A stretch of DNA of 11,670 nt, taken from Conidiobolus incongruus B7586 (Eukaryota > Entomophthoromycota > Entomophthoromycetes > Entomophthorales > Conidiobolaceae). Made by a program: the position numbers and the translations under genes. The DNA is taken from contig JNEM01016797.1 in NCBI GenBank assembly GCA_000697335.1, forward strand, positions 1-11,670, given 5' to 3'. The notes beneath the pieces were generated by a model. It was given only the letters and a program-made list of their open reading frames with translations. It was not told the DNA's origin and did no database searches. Positions 1 to 8,191 of this stretch are shown here, piece after piece; the first letter of the stretch is position 1; each line of letters begins with the position of its first letter.

Positions 1-54
1 TTATCTATATTATAAATTAATTAATCTTAATAATTAAAGAGAATAATATATATA

Positions 55-613
55 TACTAACCTATAAAAGTGAGTTATAAAATCAAAAACACTTATATTT
101 TTACTAATAGTTTAATTAATATTTAATAAAATAAACCTAAATTAAATAATTAAGATCTATTATATTTATTAATTATATATATTATTAAATGATGATATTT
201 AGCTATTAATTAGCTAAAATATAAACCTTTAAATTTTACCAAGGGTGAGTTATAAATTTATAGGTTTTTGGTGATAAAAAAAATTAAAACCTAGTGTATT
301 TATCTTTAATTTTTCTAACTTCTTTAAGTTTATAGGGTATAGAATCAACTAACTTTTTATATTAAGAAAAGTTAATCTTGTTTTATACTTCTTAAATATA
401 TTTTTAAAGTTAATCTAAATTTTTTATTGGGGGGAAAACTTTAATAACTTTTTTTAACTAATCTTAAAGATATTTAATTAAATTGAAGTTAAAAAATTAA
501 AAAATTACTTTATAATTATTATCTTGTTATTTTTAAGTTATTTAATAGTAGAAGTTATAATATAACAATAAATATTATTTTACTAAAAAATAAAATTAGA
601 TTTATTTAACTTA
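55..613 (-). mobile_element. Partial Tc1/mariner element (copy 1)
   Basis: This is the terminal 559 bp of the same element that lies complete at 616-2184; the two match base for base in register at an offset of 561 bp. It starts with a Tc1-type terminus (TACTAACC, RIPed from CACTGACC) next to a TA at 53-54. It carries the terminal inverted repeat (about 55-285) and then the C-terminal half of the transposase on the minus strand, whose stop codon is at 284-286. Homology stops at the TA (614-615) that serves as target site of the next element, so the rest of this copy is missing. Differences from the other copies are nearly all C/T or G/A, as expected from RIP. It cannot encode a working transposase. 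Confidence 0.85.
70..256 (+). repeat. Paired 12-bp direct repeats inside the terminal inverted repeat (IR/DR)
   Basis: The motif GTGAGTTATAAA occurs at 70-81 and again at 245-256, both inside one terminal inverted repeat. The same pair recurs with transitions at 631-642 and 806-817, inverted at 1982-1993 and 2158-2169, inverted at 4749-4760 and 4939-4950, at 11185-11196 and 11359-11370, and at 11422-11433 and 11597-11608. In the well-preserved copies the spacing is always 174-176 bp except in the indel-bearing copy at 4005-4965. In Tc1-family elements with this IR/DR layout (Sleeping Beauty is the model) the two repeats in each end are transposase-binding sites; that role is inferred here. 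Confidence 0.75.
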
Positions 614-615
614 TA

Positions 616-847
616 TACTAACCTATAAAAATAAGTTATCAAATCAAAAACACTTATATTTTTACTAATAACTTAATTAATATTTAATAAAATAAATTTA
701 AATTAAATAATTAAAATCTATTATATTTATTAGTTATATATATTAATAAATAATGATATTTAGCTATTAATTAGTTAAAATATAAACCTTTAAATTTTAC
801 CTAAAGTAAATTATAAATTTGTAGGTTTTTAGTGATAAAAAAAATTA
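616..847 (+). repeat. Left terminal inverted repeat of copy A
   Basis: About 232 bp that is inversely repeated at about 1955-2184. It runs from the element tip to just past the transposase stop codon. It contains the outer (631-642) and inner (806-817) 12-bp direct repeats, both altered by G-to-A and C-to-T changes compared with copy 1. A TIR of this length with two internal repeats is the IR/DR arrangement of Tc1 elements, not the short ~30-bp TIR of classic mariners. Confidence 0.75.
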
Positions 848-1890
848 AAACTTAGTGTATCTACCTTTAGCTTTTCTAACTTCTTTAAGTTTATAGGGTA
901 TAAAATCAATTAACTTCTTACACTAAAAAAAGTTAATCTTGTTCTATACTTCTTAAACATATTTTTAAAGTTGATTTAAATTTTTAACTTAAGGGAAAAC
1001 TTTAATAGCTTTATTTAACTAATCCTAAAAATGTTTAATTAGATTAAAATTAAAAAATTGAAGAGGTTACTTTATAACTATTATCTTGTTATTTTTAAGC
1101 TATTTAGAAATAGAAGTTATAGTATAATAAAAGGTATTATCTTGTTAAAAAATAACATCAGATTTATTTAACCTATATTATTCAATAGTTTTTTAATTCA
1201 TTGTTTAAAATATTTTAGTATATTTTAATATTAATTCCCCTATTAACTTTATAAAGATACTTTACACTTAAAAACAATATACATCCTTAAATAATAATTA
1301 ACCTATTATTATACTTTTAGGTAAAATTAACATGATAGTTATAAAATAGTTCTATATTTTTTTTAAAGTATTTAGCTTTTTTATTAGATTTATTAAAGTA
1401 TATTTTTGTTTTATTAAACTAAATAACCTTACTCTAATTAGTTTTAATTTAACATTAGTAGCAATAGTTAAACTTTTACTTAACTTTATAATAGGATTTT
1501 TTTAATTGGGGGTGTTTTTTCTTAAAGTGTAAGTGGTATCTATATTAATATAAAGTATATATAATAATATTAGTGTTAACTAATATTCTTATATAATCTT
1601 ATAGTTCTTGTTATATTTTTACAGCAATATTATATTTACTTGTATTAATTAACCTACAAATATACTTCTTATTATATTCATCTATAATTTTAACACACTT
1701 AAGTTTAAGTTTAAATGTTTCTTTATTGTTATTTTTAATAGCTTTAACTATAGTAGACTAGCTAACACTAGTAATTCTAACAATATTATAAGTTGATTTA
1801 CTTTTTTTATAAAGTTAATTGATACACAAGTAGATTTTTTTAAAGAGGGATTTAAGTATAATAATATTAATAAAAAAAATTTAGTATATC
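845..1890 (-). pseudogene. Tc1/mariner (DDE) transposase, RIP-degraded
   Basis: On the minus strand, about 345 codons of a Tc1/mariner transposase can be followed although many nonsense codons interrupt it. In N-to-C order: an HTH-like stretch (STYNIVRITSVS, then STIVKAIKNN) near 1730-1800; a linker (KIIDEYNKKYICRLINTS) near 1630-1690; the KKKTPPIKK region near 1505-1530; the QDN catalytic-core motif at 1136-1144 (family form FQQDNAPCH); the degraded WPxQSPDLNxIEHLW motif across 1025-1072; and the family-typical tail KAKGRYTKF followed by the stop codon at 845-847. Most breaks are TAA/TAG at places where the family has Gln or Trp, which fits C-to-T RIP. No start codon is recognisable, so the 5' limit is approximate. 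Confidence 0.8.
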
Positions 1891-1954
1891 TGTAAAATAT
1901 AATATAAAATAATAGCAAAAAGAGAAAAAAAATATAGTTATATATTATTAAATA

Positions 1955-2184
1955 TATCCCTTTATCTCAAAAACCTGCAAATTTATAACTTACCTTAGTT
2001 AAATATTAAAGGTTAATATTTTTGCTTATAGTTTACTAAATATATCTAAATATATTTATTTATTATTAAATAATATACCTAATTATATATTATAATTTCA
2101 AATAATCTAATATATACAATTGTTTTAGTTATTAATTAATATATATATATTTTTGATTTTATAACTCACTTTTACAGGTTAGTG
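1955..2184 (-). repeat. Right terminal inverted repeat of copy A
   Basis: This is the reverse complement of the left TIR (616-847), with the outer 12-bp repeat at 2158-2169 and the inner one at 1982-1993. The outer end keeps the less mutated form TTTTACAGGTTAGTG followed by TA. The middle of this arm is more diverged and slightly different in length from the left arm. Confidence 0.7.
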
Positions 2185-2186
2185 TA

Positions 2187-4000
2187 TTAGAAAACTAATT
2201 AAAATATGTTAATAAATTTAAAATTATCAATAACCTACTTTATTATAATAGTTGTTTATATATTCTTAATATTCTTAAGATTTAACAAATAATATTTGAT
2301 GAATATTATAATTTACCTGTTAAAAAATATTAAAATTTATTCAAAACTGCTAAGAGAATTAAAATAAAGCATTACTAACTTTCCCTAATTAAATTAGTTT
2401 AGTAATACACTAATACCTGTGATATATGCTAAAGAATTAATATAATATTTAACTAAAATATAATAAACTTATTCTTTTATAAGTCCCTAATAAAACTTAA
2501 TAACAAATCCAGTTTAATTTCATAAAAATCCTTAAATCAACAAATAATTATAATAACTTATTAATTATAATTGATTTATTTTTTGGAAATGCTTATTTTA
2601 TTCCTTGTTTTAAAATTTCTATAGTTAAAGATATTACATAATTATTATTCTCTAATATCTTTACCTATCACAAAATTTTATAAATTATTGTATCTAATAA
2701 AAATATATAATTCAACTCTTAATTTTAAAAGTTATTATCCTTTTCCCTCAAGATTAATTTAACTATGTCTATTATTAATCATCACTAAACTAATAAACTT
2801 ATTGAAAAAACTATTAAAACCTTAAAGTAAATAATTAAAGCTTATATTAATACTAATTAGTTAAATTAAGATACTTATATCTACCAACTCTAATATTTAT
2901 TCAATACTTTTATTAACAGATTAACAAGTCTTAACCTTTATTTCATCAATTATAATAAATATCCTAACTTAATAATTACTTTAAAACTCTAAATCAACTT
3001 ATCTTTAAATATTGTTGAATTTTAATCTAATATCAAATATATTAATTCCCTTATTAAATTTAACTTAGAAGAAAATTAAAAGATTATAGAATAACAGTAC
3101 TTAAAGTTATTTAGAAATCCTCTTAAATATAAAATTAATATGTTTGTATACTTAGAACAATCTACCCTTAAACTTATCTTATTTAAATTTAGCTTAAATC
3201 TAAAATATTTATAATTATATTATAATCCTTATAAAATTTAATATATTGATTTAAATTTTGAAAATATTATCTTAGAATTACCTCTAATTTTAAGGATCAA
3301 CCTTACCTTTTACATATCTAAAATTAAACAATACTTTAAAGATTTTAATACTTTTCTTAATTGATTAAAAGCTTTAAAAATAAATTTAATTATTAATTAA
3401 AATAAAAATAAAGAATACTATATTAATTATAATAATTAAATTTAAATCTATTAGAAACAAGTTTTATTTTTATATAAAATAGATAAATTATCCTATTAAA
3501 GAAGTTATATAAGAATCCCTAGAAAATATTAAGAATACTTTAGTTTATTATACCTATTTGTAAAAATCTAAAGAGTATGTCTCCTCTAAGAAATTTACTA
3601 AAGGAGTGTTAAAAAACTAATTCTTTAAATTCTTATATATACTTTCATATAATTCAATTAATTATAAATTATATAATTAATTTATACTTATATAGTTAAA
3701 TTAATTATATAAATAATATTAAATTATCTAATAAATTAAGTTTTTCTTTTTTTTCTCAATTCTTACTATTTTTTACTTTTATATTACTTTTAAGATTAAA
3801 GTTACTTCTTATTAATATTATAGTATATCAACACTACCTAATATAAATCTTAATATATTAGTGACTCATCCTAATTCAAAGCTTAATTAAACTTTAATTA
3901 TACTTGCACATTATAACCATATTATATTATTATATTTTATACCATACTATTTTTATATTAAGTTTTCCTATATATTATATTAGTTTAACTACCACTACAC
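2187..4000 (+). mobile_element. Ty3/gypsy chromovirus-type retrotransposon fragment (fossil)
   Basis: A broken, strongly RIPed piece of an LTR retrotransposon, plus-strand orientation, covering the 3' part of pol. Recognisable parts in order are the zinc-binding (HHCC-type) integrase N-terminus around 2290-2440, the integrase catalytic core around 2490-2800, the integrase C-terminal region around 2800-3350, and a chromodomain-like tail around 3420-3600, which places it with the chromoviruses. Reverse transcriptase, gag and a confident 5' LTR are absent. The stretch 3610-4000 is AT-rich non-coding DNA that could include remains of a 3' LTR, but no boundaries are visible. It carries very many breaks. 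Age cannot be read from divergence because RIP mutates copies within few generations. It lies between two inversely oriented Tc1 copies. Confidence 0.75.
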
Positions 4001-4009
4001 TTATAATTA

Positions 4010-4722
4010 TATATACTTTATATTAATATAAATACTATTTATATTTTAAGAAAAAACATTTTTAATTAAAAAAATTTTATTATAAAGTTAAATAAGAGTT
4101 TAAATATTATTATTAATATTAAACTAAAATTAATTAAAATTATTTAATTTAATAAAATAAAAATATATTTTAGTAAATTTAATATAAAAGCTAGATATTG
4201 TAAAAAAAGTATAAAATTACTTTATATTTATTATATTAATTTTACCTAAAAGTATAATAATAGGTTAATTAATATTTAAAGATATATATTATCTTTAAGT
4301 ATAAAATATCATTATAAAATTAATAAAAGAATTAATATCAAAATATTTTAAAATATTTTAAACAATAAATTAAAAAAAACATTAAATAATATAAGTTAAT
4401 TAAATCTAATATAATTATTTAATAAGATAATACCTTTTATTATATTATAACTTTTATTACTAGATAGCTCAAAAATAATAAAATAATAGTTATGAAATAG
4501 TTTTTTTAATTTTTTAACCTTAACTTAATTAAACATTTTTAAAATTAGTTAATAAAAGTTATTAAAGTTTTTTCTTTAATAAAAAATTTAAATTAGCTTT
4601 AAAAATATATTCAAAAAGCATAAAACAAAATTAACTTTTCTTAATATAAAATGTTAATTAATTTTATATTTTATAAACTTAAAGAAATTAAAAAAGCTAA
4701 AGGTAAATACACTAAGTTTTAA
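4010..4722 (+). pseudogene. Tc1/mariner transposase fragment (copy B), RIP-degraded
   Basis: This is the C-terminal two thirds of the transposase also seen in copy A. It begins within the KKKTPPIKK linker region, passes the catalytic-core segment near 4415-4435 and the former WPxQSPDLN region near 4500-4555, and ends with the family tail (KAKGKYTKF, then TAA at 4720-4722). The N-terminal DNA-binding part is absent. Nonsense codons are frequent and fit C-to-T and G-to-A change on both strands. It is non-functional. Confidence 0.7.
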
Positions 4723-4863
4723 TTTTTTTATTATTAAAAATTCATGAATTTATAACTTATCTTAAATAAATTTTAAAAGTTAATATTTTAACCAATTAAT
4801 AACCAAATATTATTATTTAATGATATATATTCTTAATAAGTATATTAGATTTTGAATATTAGA

Positions 4864-4893
4864 TTTAAATTTATTATATTTAAATTTATTATA
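4864..4893. repeat. 15-bp tandem duplication in the TIR of copy B
   Basis: TTTAAATTTATTATA occurs twice head to tail (4864-4878 and 4879-4893), with no mismatch. The corresponding part of the TIR in the other copies shows no such duplication, so it is private to this copy and probably a slippage event after insertion. Confidence 0.8.
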
Positions 4894-4967
4894 TTAAATA
4901 TTAATTAAGTTATTAGTAAAAATATAAATATTTTTGATTTTATAACTTACTTTTACAAGTTAGTATA

Positions 4968-5784
4968 TAAATTAACTATTTAGATTTTTATAAATTTCAA
5001 AAAATATTCTATTATTTAAAAGTGAAAAAAATATTGATAAATTGTTATTTAGATAAAATATTATTCTTATAAACTATTTATAAACTTAAATAAAAATATA
5101 AGATTTATAGATGGGTTTTGATGATATTAAAATAAATATTTTTGAAAATCATTATTTAAACTATGATCAAATTTAATAATAAATTTCTAAATAAATATAT
5201 ATAGATAAAAAAATATTTATGAATTAATATAAATATTGAAAATATAAATTTTTTATATAATTTGTATATAGTTTATTTTTCTAAGTTAAAAATATATTTG
5301 TAAAATAAAACATCAAAAAGTTTATCATTTTCTTTTTTTAATAATCAAAACTAAGCTACAAAATATAAATTTATTGAATTTAGATTTTACCAGCTATATC
5401 AGTATTGCCATCTCTTTCAATTATCACTTTGAGTTGAGTTTAAGACACTTTATTTTAATCTCCTAGGATTTAAAAATTAAGATAATTTTAACAGCAATAA
5501 TCAATAAAATTTAACCTACCATTCTCCTATGGCTCTGAAACAACTGATCTTCGATTTAATTATGAATGCCTGATTTTGTACTTCAGTGTTTTTTTATGTT
5601 CAATAAAACTCTGACTTCATCTTTAATAAACTTTTTATATCCAAACTTCAAACATACATCATTATTTATTATTTGTTGACTGAGATTTATTGGTATTCAA
5701 GTTCAATTTTATAATATAATTTGGTTCCTTTTGTTTAAAATTGTTTAAACCAATAATAACTCATGAATAATCTATAACATCAAC
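4968..5784. other. AT-rich intergenic stretch, no gene found
   Basis: Between transposon copy B and the LTR-like island I see no open frame with coding character on either strand. Up to about 5350 the DNA is A/T-rich but less TpA-biased than the transposons. From about 5380 it contains more mixed sequence. On the minus strand near 5525-5543 is TTGTTTCAGAGCCATAGG, which resembles the tRNA-primed start of some copia-type elements and might belong to the LTR-like island to the right; this is weak. Confidence 0.5.
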
Positions 5785-6130
5785 ATGTCTTGGGAAAGTT
5801 GTGTCCAGAGTAGTTTAAATAAAAGAGAGCGATCTGAGGAATTCCAGGTAAGCGTTAGGGAGATAGGGTATTTATTGGTTTAAGTTAAATAGCTGGGAGA
5901 ACCCAGATAGAACTCGGCTTGTTGAGGATAACTCTAATCCCGGGTTTTTTATAGAGTGAATTGGGTAAGGTGATTCATGAAATTATCCGGTGACTTGCAT
6001 CATCAGCCAATTAAAAGATAGAGGGGGAAATGACTTTAACCTTAGGTTGATGTAAAAATACTTGGGTAGAAGGGGGTCACCTGACTGGTGAAAACAACCA
6101 TTACTCCAATTTTTGTTCCAAATTGGACCA
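5785..6130 (-). mobile_element. Possible solo LTR (fossil), minus strand
   Basis: This is an island of clearly higher G+C in AT-rich surroundings, with no coding frame. Read on the minus strand it has the layout of an LTR: a GC-richer upstream part, a TATAAAA box (5947-5953) and an AATAAA poly(A) signal about 75 bp downstream (5871-5876). Exact ends and a target duplication could not be fixed; a TG/CA-type end near 6096-6100 is possible, and the element may extend left to about 5543. No internal retrotransposon genes adjoin it, so a solo LTR or remnant is the best reading. It shows no RIP, fitting either a recent arrival or a copy too short for RIP. A promoter-bearing non-coding RNA cannot be excluded. 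Confidence 0.4.
6105..6127. repeat. Short perfect inverted repeat (8-bp stem, 7-nt loop)
   Basis: TCCAATTT (6105-6112) and AAATTGGA (6120-6127) are exact reverse complements separated by TTGTTCC. The hairpin lies at the edge of the LTR-like island. It has no poly-U tract or gene to terminate, and its role is unknown; in AT-rich DNA it may be chance. Confidence 0.5.
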
Positions 6131-7009
6131 AAAATTTTATTAAATAGACATTAATAAGATCATTAAAAAATTCGATATTTATTCTATTATAGTAGAATTG
6201 TGAAATTCTTATAAGATATATAGTTCATAATTATTCTAAAAAATTTAAAAATTGAAAATATTTTACAGATTATAAATAAACTTGACGAAGCACAAATAAT
6301 TAAACAAAGAGGTCTAATTGTAATAATATAAGTCTTAGTATGAATTTATACTATTAATGATTTTCAAAATATTTCAACAATTTACATATAATGCATAAAA
6401 ATGCATCAAAAATGAACCTTGATATAATATGATTACGATATCTGTCAAAAAATATTTATTCTTTGCAAAATTAGCTTAATGTATATAAGTATATTTTAGA
6501 TTAAAATTTTAATAGTATTGGATATAATATTAAAATCTATTAACATTCCTAAAAATCAATATATTGATTAAAATAAATCTATTTTCTATTGTATTAAAGA
6601 TTGAACTACATCAATTTATTAAATTTTTAATTTGAATATTTATAAAGATGATATTTGTCCATTGTTTTAAATTTTAGAGATAAGAATTTTTCCAAAACAA
6701 TATAGTCATGGAAAACGGTTTGACACCTAAGTTAGGTTCTATTATTTGATCCTTGCGAACTGCATTTTTTTGTACAGAATATTTTTCATTTACCAATTTT
6801 TGTTTTGAATACATTATAATTCAGGTTATAATCTAATATACTATTTGAGCGAGCTAAAAAATTTCAATTATCATACAAATGATTGGTCTTTGAAGGAAAT
6901 TTCATAAATATCTACATCAAATATTTTATTATTATTTCACAAAATACTTCATTATCAGTTAAATAATAATTAATACTAGGTAAAGAAGTGTCTATTATAT
7001 CTAATAGAA
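6131..7009. other. AT-rich intergenic stretch, no gene found
   Basis: About 880 bp downstream of the methyltransferase gene. I found no open frame with coding character, no tRNA and no repeat shared with the transposon families in the window. A slightly more mixed patch lies at about 6700-6780. The stretch is not visibly RIPed. Confidence 0.5.
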
Positions 7010-7015
7010 TTTATT
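7010..7015 (-). promoter_or_regulatory. Possible poly(A) signal of the methyltransferase gene
   Basis: AATAAA on the minus strand, 23 nt beyond the stop codon (7038-7040). Position and sequence suit a cleavage signal, but such hexamers are common by chance in DNA this AT-rich. Confidence 0.3.
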
Positions 7016-7037
7016 ATATATAAAATTTGTTTTACAA

Positions 7038-8191
7038 TTATAACTTCTTCAAAACTATCCAAGCCATTTTGTTTTCCAATTCCAAGTATTCTTTACCTTC
7101 AAAGCATAAATCTTCCAACTCTTCATAGAGTTTAATTCTTGATGCTTCATCCTTGAAGGTGTCAGAATATTGTGCTAATCCAACTACAATTTGGTTGATA
7201 ATTGGTGCTCTGAATCCAGCTCGATTAAATTGATGTGTATTTGTCAAGTTTTCTAATCGGATAACTTGATACTTTGACTCGAATTGGTCTAGGATGCTCT
7301 TCAACAACTCCATAGATCTGCCATACACTGGGACGACTACCTTGATGAAATCGCGATAATCTAGCCCTCTTGCTTTGAATACCTTCTTCCAATTTTCGTT
7401 AACAAAGGTCAATAAATTGTTCGAGACAGACATGTTGAAGGACAACAAACCACCAGGTTTTAGTTCTTCATATCTCAAATTCAACCACTTTATCAAATAT
7501 CTACTTGAAATGTCGTTGAACCACTTAGTCAACTCTTCGTCTCCGTATTCAGCACTATAAACGAGGCCGTAATCGTTCGGTTTATATTCTGGCATCCAAT
7601 GCAAAGAAGCATAGCAAAATGCAATATCCAAGCTTTCAGGCTCAACAATTTTTTGATAATAAGTTCTTCCAATGCACTCAGTACTTACTTGGATATTATT
7701 TTTCTTGATGAAATCATGGGATAAATATCCGATGTTTGGATCTATTACGCAATCTTTCAATGCATCAAAATCATTGTCAGGCAGATCTTCATGGTAGAAC
7801 TGGATAGACTTTAAATCTTTAGCGTAGTCAGTTCTCTTTTGAATTTCATCTAATAATTGCCTCATAATAAACATAGAATTCCTTCCAGCACTGCAACCAA
7901 AGTCACCAACGCCGATAGATCCATCGTGAGGAGGGAGTAATGCAACTTAAACGGAAATAAGTCAAAAATCTAAATAATATCAAAGATAAAATACCTGCTA
8001 CATCAATATTTTCCTTTCCTTCCAAGATTAACTTGAGCTGAAGCTCGGAAGCTTCATTGTAATTTTCCATAGACTTACTGACTAGATCAACCATTCAATA
8101 CCAACTATGGCAATATGAATATATTCAACTTACTGCTTTCTCTCTGCTCGGAAGGTGCTACCCTTTGAGTTTTATTGTGGATCTCTAACAT
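7038..8191 (-). CDS. SABATH-family SAM-dependent carboxyl methyltransferase (3 exons)
   Basis: Spliced model: exons 8191-8134, 8081-7995 and 7945-7038; 350 aa, the usual size for the family (about 350-390). SABATH enzymes transfer methyl from S-adenosylmethionine to the carboxyl group of small acids such as salicylate, benzoate, jasmonate or gibberellin, or to a ring nitrogen, and are normally cytosolic. Visible features: N-terminal YNEASELQLKLI (27-38); SAM motif I GVGDFGCSAGRNS (60-72); EDLPDNDF (101-108), matching the family's NDLPxNDFN; YASLHWMPEY (160-169), with the substrate-pocket SLHW; and LKPGGLLSFNMS (210-221). No signal peptide is seen. The start at 8191 has A at -3 and gives a full-length protein; ATGs at 8278 (in frame, 379 aa) and 8094 (335 aa, no first intron) are alternatives. 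The reading frame is intact and un-RIPed. Substrate is unknown; no pathway partner lies nearby. Confidence 0.88.
7946..7994 (-). other. Intron 2 of the SABATH methyltransferase gene
   Basis: 49-nt phase-1 intron with donor GTATTT (at 7994) and acceptor TTAAG (ending 7946). A branch-like TTGAC lies about 20 nt before the acceptor. Removing it joins NIDVA to VALLPPHDG and then GVGDFGCSAG, which restores the family's SAM-binding motif in one frame. The unspliced frame ends shortly after the intron. Confidence 0.88.
8082..8133 (-). other. Probable intron 1 of the SABATH methyltransferase gene
   Basis: 52-nt phase-1 intron with a perfect GTAAGT donor (8133-8128) and a CTAG acceptor (ending 8082). 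It joins the upstream frame ending QRES to ISKSMENYNEAS in frame. No strong branch site is visible. If it is retained, translation could start at the ATG at 8094 instead and give a 335-aa protein, still with all family motifs. Confidence 0.6.

Larger units (their letters stand above)
616..2184 (-). mobile_element. Full-length RIP-inactivated Tc1/mariner transposon (copy A)
   Basis: A 1,569-bp element flanked by TA at 614-615 and 2185-2186, the target duplication typical of Tc1/mariner. The left end reads TACTAACC and the right end is its complement, GGTTAGTG; the least mutated copy in the window (11407) begins CACTGACC. The terminal inverted repeats are about 230 bp, and between them the minus strand holds a decayed transposase of Tc1 size. 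Length, TA sites, terminus and coding layout all agree with the family. The element is TpA-rich and full of nonsense codons, so it is dead. It sits directly beside a partial copy of itself (55-613) and upstream of a gypsy fragment. Confidence 0.85.
4005..4965 (+). mobile_element. Truncated, inverted Tc1/mariner element (copy B)
   Basis: The reverse complement of this segment aligns with 616-about 1560 of copy A, so it is the same family in the opposite orientation. The outer end (AGTTAGTA at 4958-4965) is followed by TA (4966-4967). Outer and inner 12-bp repeats are at 4939-4950 and 4749-4760; the TIR has local indels, including a 15-bp duplication. The transposase N-terminal end and the other TIR are missing: homology to copy A fades near 4005, where the gypsy-derived DNA ends. 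It is more heavily RIPed than copy A, with almost no G+C left. Confidence 0.8.

Noticed and set aside
55-620. LTR pair from the direct repeat at 55-613 and 616-1175
   Set aside because: The ends carry TA and CACTGACC-type termini with an inverted partner at 2184, and the repeat contains a transposase C-terminus; these are DNA transposon copies.
1-4967. Mitochondrial or plasmid DNA because of extreme AT content
   Set aside because: The content is nuclear-type transposons with RIP, and the neighbouring gene has spliceosomal introns; no mitochondrial genes are present.
1-4967. Centromere (RIPed AT-rich arrays as in Neurospora)
   Set aside because: The block is short, ends abruptly at a transposon tip and is next to an intact gene. 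RIPed transposon clusters also occur all over chromosome arms, so nothing here specifically supports a centromere.
5525-5543. Retrotransposon primer-binding site on the minus strand (TTGTTTCAGAGCCATAGG)
   Set aside because: Similar to sites in plant copia elements, but the matching initiator tRNA end is not that of fungi, and no gag frame follows; kept only as a note.
5543-6098. ACAAC at both ends as a target duplication of a longer LTR
   Set aside because: The implied element would end in AAA instead of CA, and a 5-mer match is likely by chance in this DNA.
7375-7560. Plus-strand open frame of 61 codons
   Set aside because: It lies wholly inside exon 3 of the methyltransferase on the other strand and has no features of its own; it is a shadow frame.
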